NCBI RefSeq assembly: GCF_947487605.1
Contig: NZ_CANKXK010000003.1
Location: 248,001 to 312,000, forward strand
Direction: 5' to 3'
Source: an uncultured Algibacter sp.
GTDB lineage: Bacteria; Bacteroidota; Bacteroidia; Flavobacteriales; Flavobacteriaceae
Length of the DNA: 64,000 nucleotides
Part shown: piece after piece, positions 56,101 to 63,966 of the stretch
Layout of the letters: every line of letters starts with the position of its first letter
Numbering within the stretch: position 1 is the stretch's first letter
The notes under the pieces: generated by a model
Told to the model about the DNA's origin: nothing
Database searches by the model: none
What the model saw: only the letters and a program-made list of their open reading frames with translations
Made by a program: the position numbers and the translations under genes

Positions 56101-57190
56101 CGTCAATTAAAGTTTGCCCATCTTCCATTGAAAGCATTAGTGAAGGGATAGTAACCGAATCACCATCTACTCCACCTCCCATAGGAATAATATCATCAGA
56201 AACATTATTGACTACTATAACCGCAATAGCTCCTGCTTCCTGAGCATTTAGAACCTTTTTTCCAAATTCACAATTCCCCCTATATAATACTGCAATATTG
56301 CCAGCTATTTCTCCAGCATTTGTTAGCACAGAACAAGCTTCGTTTGGCATAGTAGCGCCGTCATCTGCAAGTACTAAGCTCCCTGAAATTGGAGTGATAC
56401 TTGTTCCAAAATTAGCTTTTAAACCAAAATAATCTCCTGCAATTCCTATAGGCGTATTTACAATAACTCGGGTGTCAAAATTTCTTGAGTCTATACTTCC
56501 TGAGATTATATTGGCGTCTCCAGAAATACCTCCAAAGACATTTGACCAAGTTGCTCCTCCGTCAATTGACTTCCAAACACCACTTCCATTAACACTTCCT
56601 GTTACATATGACTCTCCTGTTCCAACATAAAAAGTCATTGTATCATTAGGGTCGTATGTTATGCATGAAATAGCTAAATTCTTTGGGATCCCAACTTCTG
56701 CCCATTGAGATGCGGTATTGGAAATATTATTATTTACCCATAAACCTCCGCTAACACCACCTGCAAAGACTCTATTATTAGTGTCATCATTTGGATCGAA
56801 CATAACTGCTCTAGTTCTACCTCCAACATTATTTGGCCCTCTTTCTATCCAATCATTATCCTTTTCTCCTGGGACTTTACTAAATATCTTATTGTTTTTT
56901 AATTGTTCTTGCAACAAAAGCAAATTTTCAGGCTGTGGCCTTCCTAAAGCTGGATTCATGGTAAGTTCCCATTGTTCCTCAAAATATTTATTAGGAGGTA
57001 ATCTGCTTTCTTTTCTTTCTTGTTTTGAAAGCTTGAGTGTTTCTTTATAAGGCGAATTCTTTAAATACTCTTTATGGCTGTTTTTTAAATCTAAGATTTG
57101 GTTAACGGATGAATCCTGTTGCTCTTTAACCAATAAAGCACTTATTATTACAAGTGCAATACTAACTAAAGAAAAAGCTATTTTTTTCAT
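53162..57190 (-). CDS. Giant secreted BNR-repeat protein with PA domain, thrombospondin type 3 repeats and T9SS domain
   Basis: A 1342-residue paralogue of the gene at 49.2 kb: same N-terminal region (ERGPNNVGGRTRA, NRVFAGGVSGGLW), propeller with Asp-box ends, and PA domain (about 245-375). It differs by a block of thrombospondin type 3 calcium-binding repeats at about 984-1090 (patterns DGDGVLNDVDNCP, DNDGVIDIGDNCP, with GDVC), a following beta-sandwich domain (about 1095-1260) and a T9SS C-terminal domain (about 1265-1342, ending FKIIKK). Secreted, probably surface-attached through a flexible calcium-stiffened stalk. First gene of the operon. Confidence 0.82.
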   Translation of the reverse strand: MKKIAFSLVSIALVIISALLVKEQQDSSVNQILDLKNSHKEYLKNSPYKETLKLSKQERKESRLPPNKYFEEQWELTMNPALGRPQPENLLLLQEQLKNNKIFSKVPGEKDNDWIERGPNNVGGRTRAVMFDPNDDTNNRVFAGGVSGGLWVNNNISNTASQWAEVGIPKNLAISCITYDPNDTMTFYVGTGESYVTGSVNGSGVWKSIDGGATWSNVFGGISGDANIISGSIDSRNFDTRVIVNTPIGIAGDYFGLKANFGTSITPISGSLVLADDGATMPNEACSVLTNAGEIAGNIAVLYRGNCEFGKKVLNAQEAGAIAVIVVNNVSDDIIPMGGGVDGDSVTIPSLMLSMEDGQTLIDELSNGVNVSINGYVNYSGYTAKPGVQHINDIKVRDIGNGNSEVYVAAGSTFYANAIPSTLLGPEDFGLYKSSDAGSNWSKIDLLPVSNENDYQLQPNDIEISVDNTIWVSTTNDLFRNGGGEILSSTDGLSFILRHKVPSGQRTQIEVSNTSPSVLYVLAELSSDTDPVKIFHTNDAFTTVTTLALPNDADAGIPANDFTRNQAYYNLLLSVDPVDDNVVYVGGIDLFKSINGGTSWDQISKWIEGQDGNPIQDLNVPLVHADQHGIAYGKDDNNKMLFVNDGGVYFSNNAGNSINSRNSGFVTTQFYSMGVGPFSVFGSDFFMGGTQDNGTQILQQANVNGTDESIQVVGGDGGYSFFDQDGEDAYFVGNVFYNNLIFLFDFLTEEFVIINDEEEENGSFITPQALDSNLDILYSNYSADENFIIKKYSGIKSESTLNKEDLTDPLLSSTPTAFAVSPYTSLSTKLYVGTRFGDLLRVDKANTESPDWTVISGVNFVGSISDVELGRNEDEIFLTMYNYGVNNIWFTNDGGATWEPKDGDLPDIPVRAILQNPLNYEEVIIGTDLGVWFTTNFSDASPTWNQANNGMKDVIITDMDLRDDNAVYVATYGRGIFSGSFSIVPDGDIDGDGVLNDVDNCPQVANADQADLDANGIGDVCQDLDNDTILDINDNCPENSNIDQVDTDGNGIGDVCQDFDNDGVIDIGDNCPNTANSNQEDTNGNGTGDVCDTSFQNPDNISVEIVSEACEGLDNGKIIITTKESYLAYTATVVGAGLNLSQGFTNGSHTFENIAIGPYTVCVSVDDKMFEQCFEINIGAAEVLDVVFQTSFNNNDVNNGDFTSVTINSGTPPFKVTFNGEQIVTTSQFSFEVEASGSGILEISTSKACEGTAKKAISKIDFSRITVSPNPVFDHLKVTFPNDTQEQVEVQVFSLGGKLLFNQLINKGKSDFIEIPFQAFKRGVYFVKINISNPKTFKIIKK

Positions 57191-57210
57191 TCTTTCTCTT
57201 CAATTTTTTT

Positions 57211-57218
57211 CAAATATA
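57211..57218 (-). promoter_or_regulatory. -7 element of the giant-protein operon
   Basis: TATATTTG on the minus strand, exact consensus, about 20 bases before the ATG at 57190. Confidence 0.5.
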
Positions 57219-57247
57219 CATTTTAAAGGTCTTTTTTTTAAAAATTC

Positions 57248-58594
57248 TCAACGAATTATATCAATTCCCTTAATTTTATTAAATAACATAATAGCATAAC
57301 CATCAGACATACCAGAAACAAAACTACAGGCTAAGAATATTCTTTGATAAAGAGAATTCTTTATTTGTTTTTGATTCTCTGGCAGTAAATGCATAATCAT
57401 CTTATCATAATTAGACGCCTTATTTTCAAATGAATTATTAATAGCCGTAATAAAAACCTCTAACAAATCTGACAGCACACGATATCCTGCAATTTCCTTT
57501 TCTATAACTTCTTTACTTTGATAAACCTTTTCTATACTTATTTTAATAATATCGTTTATTTGCGCCTCGTACTTGCTTTTTTCTAATAAGGCTGTACTAA
57601 ATTCACCATTTAAAATAGCTTCTTCATTATTAATAAAAATATTAACCACTTCATTAATAAGCGTATTAATAGCTAAAGCTCTTAAATAACTAACCCGATC
57701 TTTGGTGGTTTTTAACTCATGATATTTACTAGTATTTATTGAGTCGCGAACTAAATTAATAAGATATTCTAGTGCAAATTCTTCTTGTATTAAACCTAAG
57801 TTAATACCATCTTCAAAATCTATTATAGTATAACAAATATCATCGGCTGCTTCAACTAAAAACGCTAAAGGGTGTCTAGAGAAGCTTAAATGTTTGTCGT
57901 TACGCTTCAATAAACCTAACTCTTCTGCCGCTTCAACAAAAGCATTTTTATCATTTTGAAAAAATCCATATTTTTTATCTGCTATGTGATTTGTTGGCTT
58001 TTTTGGTAAAGATTCTTTTGGATACTTCATAAATGCCCCAAGCGTTGCATAACTAAGGCGCAATCCGCCTTCTCTACCTTCTCTACTTTCAGTTAAAATT
58101 TTAAATCCGTTAGCATTCCCTTCAAAATCGCATAAATCTTGATATTCTTTTTCAGTCAACTTATTTTTAAATTCAGCACCCTTACCATTTTTAAAAAACT
58201 CCCCTATTGCTTTTTCTCCTGAATGTCCAAAAGGTGGATTTCCTATATCATGAGCCAAAGCCGCCGCTGCTACTATAGCTCCAAAATCGTTTGATTGATA
58301 CCCATGCACATTTTGTAAATGTGGGTGTTTTTCTAATAATTTCTGTCCTACACGACGCCCTAATGAGCGTCCAACTACACTAACTTCTAAACTGTGGGTT
58401 AAACGTGTGTGGACAAAATCTGTTTTAGACAAAGGGATAACTTGTGTTTTATCCTGTAGACTTCTAAATTCCGAAGAAAATATCACGCGATCATAATCTA
58501 CTTCAAAACCCAAACGTGTTTCATCTTGTTCTTTTCTTAATCGTTTATTGGTATCGCCAAAACGTTTTAAGGATAGTAATTGTTCCCAGTTCAT
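57248..58594 (-). CDS. dgt: dGTPase-like HD-domain triphosphohydrolase
   Basis: Hydrolyses dGTP (or other dNTPs) to the nucleoside and triphosphate; 448 residues. HD motif residues: H67 in THSLEVS, H115-D116 in LAHDIGNPPFGHSGE, and a later Asp in ADDICYTIIDFEDG. The N-terminus RKEQDETRLGFEVDYDRVIFSSEFRSLQDKTQV is the family signature. Single gene, with the giant-protein promoter just after its stop. Confidence 0.92.
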   Translation of the reverse strand: MNWEQLLSLKRFGDTNKRLRKEQDETRLGFEVDYDRVIFSSEFRSLQDKTQVIPLSKTDFVHTRLTHSLEVSVVGRSLGRRVGQKLLEKHPHLQNVHGYQSNDFGAIVAAAALAHDIGNPPFGHSGEKAIGEFFKNGKGAEFKNKLTEKEYQDLCDFEGNANGFKILTESREGREGGLRLSYATLGAFMKYPKESLPKKPTNHIADKKYGFFQNDKNAFVEAAEELGLLKRNDKHLSFSRHPLAFLVEAADDICYTIIDFEDGINLGLIQEEFALEYLINLVRDSINTSKYHELKTTKDRVSYLRALAINTLINEVVNIFINNEEAILNGEFSTALLEKSKYEAQINDIIKISIEKVYQSKEVIEKEIAGYRVLSDLLEVFITAINNSFENKASNYDKMIMHLLPENQKQIKNSLYQRIFLACSFVSGMSDGYAIMLFNKIKGIDIIR

Positions 58595-58668
58595 AATATC
58601 ATTTTAAAGCTTGGGCAAGATAATTAATTTCATTTGAAGAAGTTAATAATTAAAACACTCAAATCACA

Positions 58669-58745
58669 TAACATTATGGTAACATTTTATTGACCGTTCT
58701 TTAATATTTACATAACATTATAATTACAGACAACCATTTTCTTTG
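58669..58745 (+). promoter_or_regulatory. Pho-box-like array A with -7 element
   Basis: Six consecutive 11-bp units start at 58669, 58680, 58691, 58702, 58713 and 58724: TAACATTATGG, TAACATTTTAT, TGACCGTTCTT, TAATATTTACA, TAACATTATAA, TTACAGACAAC. The -7-like TTTCTTTG follows at 58738-58745, and no -33 TTG is seen. The 11-bp register is that of PhoB/OmpR-family tandem sites. Drives the gene at 58771. Confidence 0.72.
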
Positions 58746-58770
58746 TACTGTAATTAATCATTACTATCAA

Positions 58771-59163
58771 ATGAAGAATTTATTACTTTTAACCGCCTTT
58801 TTATTCACAGTAATTTCTTTTGCTCAAAAAGATGGCATAATTAAAGGAAACTTAGTAGATCTTGAATCTAATAACGACCCTTTAATGTTTGCAAAAGTTC
58901 AAATAAAAGAAACTGGTGTTGAAACATTATCTGATGAAAACGGGTCGTTTCAGTTTAAAAACTTGGAAAATGGCACATATACTTTAGTTTATAGTTTTGT
59001 TGGATATAAGACTGAAGAAAAAAAAGTTCAAGTAATCTCTGGTGAAACAACAAATATTAAGCAAGCCTTAGCAGCTAGCTCAATATCTTTAGACGAATTA
59101 ATGCTAACTTTAGCAAGTGTCGATAAAATCGACGACCATTCTCATTCTACTTCAAGTAAATAG
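58771..59163 (+). CDS. Stand-alone carboxypeptidase-regulatory-like domain protein
   Basis: A 130-residue exported protein: signal peptide (ending ISFAQ), then one beta-sandwich domain (about 22-105) identical in plan to the N-terminal domain of the TonB receptor two genes on (shared SFVGYKTEEKKVQV / SFVGYETQEISINV, shared SxxSLDE end). It stops where the receptor's plug would begin, with a short polar His/Ser tail HSHSTSSK. It has its own 11-bp repeat promoter and terminator, so it is a separate gene rather than a broken receptor. It may compete for or help ligand transfer to TonB; that is speculation. Confidence 0.7.
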   Translation: MKNLLLLTAFLFTVISFAQKDGIIKGNLVDLESNNDPLMFAKVQIKETGVETLSDENGSFQFKNLENGTYTLVYSFVGYKTEEKKVQVISGETTNIKQALAASSISLDELMLTLASVDKIDDHSHSTSSK

Positions 59164-59191
59164 TAGCGTTTAAATTATACTTTAAAATACT

Positions 59192-59225
59192 AAAAGAGCT
59201 TTCATTTATTATGAAAGCTCTTTTT
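59192..59225 (+). terminator. Terminator after the stand-alone domain gene
   Basis: AAAAGAGCTTTCAT, loop TTATT, ATGAAAGCTCTTTT: 14-bp perfect stem with a T-run. Confidence 0.88.
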
Positions 59226-59315
59226 AGTACTAAACCCTTTATCTTTTTCCTCTAGACATTCCATTTTTAATGTTAACTAATTGTAACCAAACCACAGCTA
59301 TTTCCAAGAATTACA

Positions 59316-59392
59316 TAACATTAAACTAACGCTTTTATCACAGTTCTTTAACCTACGGGTAACACCAAATTTACAATGCAGTGGTTTCTTTG
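59316..59392 (+). promoter_or_regulatory. Pho-box-like array B with -7 element
   Basis: Six 11-bp units start at 59316, 59327, 59338, 59349, 59360 and 59371: TAACATTAAAC, TAACGCTTTTA, TCACAGTTCTT, TAACCTACGGG, TAACACCAAAT, TTACAATGCAG. TTTCTTTG follows at 59385-59392, 69 bp from array start, exactly as in array A. Unit 3 keeps GTTCTT and unit 6 keeps TTACA in both arrays. Drives the receptor-lipoprotein operon. Confidence 0.72.
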
Positions 59393-59417
59393 CCGCAAGA
59401 AATTTAGATAAAAACTA

Positions 59418-62234
59418 ATGAAAAAATTTATATTATTATTTATACTCTTTTCTACGGCTCTTTCCTTTTCTCAAGGAACTGGATCTATAACAGGTAAGCT
59501 TACCGATAAAGAATATAATAATGAGCCTTTAGCGTTCGCAAACGTATTAATTAAAGGAACTACCATAGGCACCACATCAGACTTTGATGGCTTATACACT
59601 TTTGAAAACGTGGAACCAGGAACACACATATTAATGTTTAGTTTCGTTGGTTATGAAACTCAAGAAATTAGTATAAATGTGGTTGCTGGAGAAATTATTG
59701 AACTTAATGTCATTATGAGCGCAAGTGCCGCTTCTTTAGATGAAGTTGTTATTACAACTACCACTAAAAGAGAGAGTGAAACCGCCCTTTTATTAGAACA
59801 AAAGAAAGCGGTTGAAATGAAACAAAGCATAGGCGCTCAAGAATTATCGAGAAAAGGTGTAAGTGATGCAGCTGGAGCAGTTGCTAAAATTTCTGGGGTT
59901 TCTAAACAAGAAGGCTCTAACAGTGTTTATCTACGTGGCTTAGGAGACCGCTACTTAAACAGTACTATGAACGGTTTAGCATTGCCTTCAAACGATGTTA
60001 ATAAGAAAAATATCGATTTGAATTTATTCTCTTCAGATGTTATTGAAAACGTTGGAGTGAGTAAAGCCTATTCTTCTAGATTTTATGGTGATTTCTCTGC
60101 TGGTAATATTGATATTACTTCTAAAGAGTATACAGGTCAAGGGTTTTTCGATGTATCTATAGGAGCTGCTGTAAACTCCAGAGCAGTTGGTAAAACATTT
60201 TTAAGAAATGAAGGTCCAGGATATTTTGGTGATTATGCAAGATATAATCACAATCCGTTCGCAGTCATCCTATCTCATGGCGTAGACCCAATTGAGGCCG
60301 AAACACCTGCTATAAATATGGGTATAAGTCTTTCAGGCGGTAAATCTTTCACTTTTAAAGATGATTCTCGTTTAAGCTTATTCGTTACAGCATCTTTTGA
60401 TAACAGTTTTGAATATAGAGAAGGTTTAGTAGCAGATTATACTGCAGGATACAACAAACTGTTCCCAGAGACTGAGCAGTACAACTACTCTACTACAGCA
60501 ACTGCAATGGCAACTGCATTGTACAGAATAAATAGTGACAACAAATTAAAGTTCTCTTCCTTATTAATTAATAGCTCATCCGATCAGGTTGGATTTTATG
60601 GTACAGGAGGTAATGGTATCTTATATGATTTCTCTGACGAACCAAGTGGATACTTCCAAACTAACTTACAGTTTAATCAAGATATCGTGCTAGTTAATCA
60701 ATTAATTGGTGAGCACAAATTTGATAATAAGATTGAATTAAATTGGGGTGTTGGACATAACCGCGTATTTGCTCACGAACCTGACAGAAAACGTTTTTCT
60801 TTATTAGGATATGACAATCTTTTAGATAACGACCCAAATAGTGTAGCAAGTTTTGACCAAAATAATAACTTTAACAACCAACGTTATTTTCAAAATATTG
60901 AAGATGAAGAGTTGAATAGTAGATTATCACTTTCATACAAACCTTCTGAGGCTATAAAATTAATTGTGGGGTACGATGGGAAAACGAGAGAAAGGCATTT
61001 TGACAATATTCGTTATGGTTATAAAAACATAAATACATCAACATTTGGTATTACCGATATTAGAAATTTAAGTAACATTTTTAATCTTCAAAACTTTGTT
61101 GATGGTGTGTATCAAACCCACGTATTTAATCCTATTGATTCAGAAAATGGTATTACGCAAACCAACTTTCCTGGCCTTTTAGAAAACACATATAAAGGTT
61201 CTTTAAACATATATGCTGGTTATTTTTCTGCAGAAATAAATCTAAGTGAGAAATGGTTAGTGATTCCAGGGGTTAGAGTTGAAAACTTTAACCAACGCAT
61301 AGAATACAATGCGATTAACTTACGCCCTAACGACCCAGGTTTCTCAGAATCTAACGAAAACTTTGTGTTACCCAGCTTAAACATAAAGTATGCGATTAGT
61401 GATGACCAAAACCTTCGCTTTGCCGTTAGTAAAACAGTATCGGTTCCTGAGTTTAAAGAAATTGCGCCTTTTGTATATGAAGGTATTAGTTACCGAATTG
61501 GTGGTAACCAAGATTTATTAGGCACTAGAACAGGTGTAAACTTAACCGACAAGTCTTATTCAGATATTTATAACCTTGATTTAAAATACGAATGGTTTAT
61601 TAGTAAAAGCGAAGTATTCTCTGTAGGTGTTTTTGCAAAACAAATTAACGATCCTATAAACTTAGTACTTGCAGCAGATGCTACTGGAACGCAACGTTAT
61701 TTTAGAACAGGTGAGCAAGCTGAAATTTTAGGAGCTGAAATAGAATTAAGAAAGAATTTAATTTTAAATGAAGATGAAGACACTATCCTTTCATCAGGAT
61801 TTAACTTCACTTATATGCATACAAAGCAAGATCTTTACAATTCTATCGAAGGCTCTTACGGTACATCATTTAACAGAGCAACAGATGAACTAGAAGGGGC
61901 ATCTCCAATAATTGTAAATGCCGATTTAAGTTTTAAACCTACAATTAGCGAGAACTTTAAACCTGCTGCAAACTTAGTATTCAACTATTCTTCTGATAGA
62001 ATCTTCTCTTTAGGCTCTGGAGATGTAGGTAATGTGATTGAAAAAGCAGTACCAACCTTAGACTTTGTTTTGAAAAACAAACTTGGAGAAAATACTGAAA
62101 TCAATTTTAGTACTAAAAACTTATTAGATCCAAAAGTAGAAATGATTCGAGAAAACACAGGTGATGGTGATGTATTGCTATCAAGCTTTCAAAGAGGCAT
62201 TACTGTTGGGCTTCAATTTAAATATAACTTTTAA
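59418..62234 (+). CDS. TonB-dependent receptor, putative phosphate-limitation-regulated
   Basis: A 938-residue outer-membrane receptor: signal peptide (ending SFSQ), carboxypeptidase-regulatory-like domain (about 22-105), plug (about 110-250, with QELSRKGVSDAAGAVAKISGV and VYLRGLGDRYLNSTMNG), then the barrel, ending VGLQFKYNF. The plug shape resembles the receptors paired with beta-helix lipoproteins rather than SusC. The next gene is such a lipoprotein, 47 bases on. The Pho-box-like array B upstream points to induction by phosphate limitation and a phosphorus-containing ligand (inference; no transport assay or kinase is in view). Confidence 0.88.
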   Translation: MKKFILLFILFSTALSFSQGTGSITGKLTDKEYNNEPLAFANVLIKGTTIGTTSDFDGLYTFENVEPGTHILMFSFVGYETQEISINVVAGEIIELNVIMSASAASLDEVVITTTTKRESETALLLEQKKAVEMKQSIGAQELSRKGVSDAAGAVAKISGVSKQEGSNSVYLRGLGDRYLNSTMNGLALPSNDVNKKNIDLNLFSSDVIENVGVSKAYSSRFYGDFSAGNIDITSKEYTGQGFFDVSIGAAVNSRAVGKTFLRNEGPGYFGDYARYNHNPFAVILSHGVDPIEAETPAINMGISLSGGKSFTFKDDSRLSLFVTASFDNSFEYREGLVADYTAGYNKLFPETEQYNYSTTATAMATALYRINSDNKLKFSSLLINSSSDQVGFYGTGGNGILYDFSDEPSGYFQTNLQFNQDIVLVNQLIGEHKFDNKIELNWGVGHNRVFAHEPDRKRFSLLGYDNLLDNDPNSVASFDQNNNFNNQRYFQNIEDEELNSRLSLSYKPSEAIKLIVGYDGKTRERHFDNIRYGYKNINTSTFGITDIRNLSNIFNLQNFVDGVYQTHVFNPIDSENGITQTNFPGLLENTYKGSLNIYAGYFSAEINLSEKWLVIPGVRVENFNQRIEYNAINLRPNDPGFSESNENFVLPSLNIKYAISDDQNLRFAVSKTVSVPEFKEIAPFVYEGISYRIGGNQDLLGTRTGVNLTDKSYSDIYNLDLKYEWFISKSEVFSVGVFAKQINDPINLVLAADATGTQRYFRTGEQAEILGAEIELRKNLILNEDEDTILSSGFNFTYMHTKQDLYNSIEGSYGTSFNRATDELEGASPIIVNADLSFKPTISENFKPAANLVFNYSSDRIFSLGSGDVGNVIEKAVPTLDFVLKNKLGENTEINFSTKNLLDPKVEMIRENTGDGDVLLSSFQRGITVGLQFKYNF

Positions 62235-62281
62235 CAATAAATAATCAAAAACGAACACAAAATTTTAATATCTAAATCAAA

Positions 62282-63529
62282 ATGAAAATGAAAAATAATT
62301 TTTTACTAAGCTTAGTGGCATTGACCTTAATCTTTACGTCATGCGCTAACGATGATACAGCTGACATTGTTCTTAACATTACAAACAACAATGGTGGTGG
62401 CGGTAGTACTCCAGTTGACACAGATGTATTTTTATCTGGAACTTATACAGAAGATTTAACATTAGATGCAAACATAAACTATAAAATAAATGGCTCTCTA
62501 GTAATTGCTGATGGTGCTACGTTAACTATTCCTGCTGGAATGACTATTGAAGCCTTAGCTGCTGGATCAGACGTTTATGTTGCTATATCTCAAGGCGCTC
62601 AAATTATTGCTGAAGGGACAGTTGACAGCCCTATCGTATTTACTTCTGACGCTTCTAATCCTGAAGCTGGAGACTGGGGAGGTTTAATTCTTTTAGGAAA
62701 AGCACCTATTAATTCTGTAATAGGAACTGCTACTTCAACTTCAGAAATTGCTGGTTTACCTTATGGTGGTAATGTTGCTGATGATAATTCTGGTTCTTTA
62801 AAATACGTAAGAATTGAATATTCTGGTGGTTCTGCTGATGGTCAATCAGAAAACAATGGTTTATCTTTCTATGGTGTTGGAAATGGCACTACTGTAGATT
62901 ACATTCAAATTTATGAAGGTAAAGATGATGGTGTAGAGTTCTTTGGTGGAACTGTAAATGTAAGCCATGTAGCAGTAATGAATTTACAAGACGATTCAAT
63001 TGATTGGACAGAAGGATACTCTGGAACAATCACTGATGCTTATATTCAGCATATCCAAAACCCAACTGAAACTTTCAACTCTGATAAAGCTTTTGAATGT
63101 GATGGTTACAATGATGATTTCGGTAATAACTCAAACCCTATATTTTTCTCAAACCCAACAGTAACTAACGTAACAATTGTTGGTGTAGGTTCTGATAATA
63201 CATTTCAAGATGGAAAAATTATAGATGCTGGAAAATATGAAGCTGTTCGCCTTAGAAGAGGAACTGCTGCAATATTTACTAATATAAATATTACTGGTTT
63301 TGGTGAAGCCTTTGATTTAGATGGAAATGACACTTCAGACCCAACTGGACAAGCTGTAGTTGATGATAAATTACAAGTTAACAATGTAACCTTTACAGAT
63401 GTTACTACTAAGTTTAAAAATGATACAGGTGTTGATACATTAACTGAAGCTGATTTTATTTCAGGTGAAGGTAGTGGTACTGGTACTGATTTTGCAACTT
63501 GGGGAGCAGGTTGGACTGTTGGAAACTAA
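62282..63529 (+). CDS. Right-handed beta-helix lipoprotein, partner of the receptor
   Basis: A 415-residue lipoprotein: signal with lipobox IFTSC (Cys about 21), a Gly/Ser linker, then a long series of short beta-helix rungs rich in Gly, Asn and Asp (GSLVIADGATLTIPAGMTIEAL, SLKYVRIEYSGGS, VSHVAVMNLQDDSIDW, VTNVTIVGVGSDNTFQDG), with no catalytic motif known to me. It lies in the same transcript as the receptor and would sit on the cell surface as a binding or lid protein for it, comparable in role but not in fold to SusD. A terminator follows. Confidence 0.8.
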   Translation: MKMKNNFLLSLVALTLIFTSCANDDTADIVLNITNNNGGGGSTPVDTDVFLSGTYTEDLTLDANINYKINGSLVIADGATLTIPAGMTIEALAAGSDVYVAISQGAQIIAEGTVDSPIVFTSDASNPEAGDWGGLILLGKAPINSVIGTATSTSEIAGLPYGGNVADDNSGSLKYVRIEYSGGSADGQSENNGLSFYGVGNGTTVDYIQIYEGKDDGVEFFGGTVNVSHVAVMNLQDDSIDWTEGYSGTITDAYIQHIQNPTETFNSDKAFECDGYNDDFGNNSNPIFFSNPTVTNVTIVGVGSDNTFQDGKIIDAGKYEAVRLRRGTAAIFTNINITGFGEAFDLDGNDTSDPTGQAVVDDKLQVNNVTFTDVTTKFKNDTGVDTLTEADFISGEGSGTGTDFATWGAGWTVGN

Positions 63530-63552
63530 TTAAACAAACACATTTAATTCAT

Positions 63553-63586
63553 AAAAAAGCATCCTAAATATTTTAGGATGCTTTTT
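63553..63586. terminator. Bidirectional terminator
   Basis: AAAAAAGCATCCTAAA, loop TAT, TTTAGGATGC then TTTTT. It ends the receptor-lipoprotein unit (plus) and the YwqK-like gene (minus). Confidence 0.88.
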
Positions 63587-63613
63587 ATATTGAAAACAAA
63601 ACGGCTTCCTTAA

Positions 63614-63931
63614 CTAAAGAGAAGCAACGTTTTTAGAATAATCAACTTCTTTTGGGATTCCATCTATCCAATGAATCCATTTGCCGACTTTTTTACCATT
63701 ATCATAATTTGCAGAAACGATTTTTTTGCCTTCTGTGTCGAAACTTAACCACTTACCTTGTAGTTTACCATCCGCTGTGTAAGATCCAGTTTGGCTTACA
63801 ACACCATTGTCATGATAATAAACAACGTCAATTAGATTCGTGTCCTTGTTAAGTTTTAAATCTCTCTTTTGCTGAGCAAAAGATACCACAGTAATTAAGA
63901 AGGCAAAAAATAATAAAAATGATTTCTTCAT
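63614..63931 (-). CDS. YwqK/MORN-repeat-like exported protein
   Basis: A 105-residue protein with signal peptide (ending VSFAQ). After it come repeated MORN-type units: YYHDNGVVSQTGSYTADGKLQGKW, SFDTEGKKIVSANYDNGKKVGKW. Members are often annotated as YwqK-family antitoxins, but no partner toxin is present and the signal peptide argues for an envelope role. Start ATG 63931 (MKKSFLLF), not the upstream frame start. Converges on the beta-helix gene. Confidence 0.75.
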   Translation of the reverse strand: MKKSFLLFFAFLITVVSFAQQKRDLKLNKDTNLIDVVYYHDNGVVSQTGSYTADGKLQGKWLSFDTEGKKIVSANYDNGKKVGKWIHWIDGIPKEVDYSKNVASL

Positions 63932-63958
63932 AATTATGGGGGTTTTAACATTATACCT

Positions 63959-63966
63959 CAAAGATA
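63959..63966 (-). promoter_or_regulatory. -7 element of the YwqK-like gene
   Basis: TATCTTTG on the minus strand, exact consensus, about 28 bases before the ATG at 63931. Confidence 0.5.
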
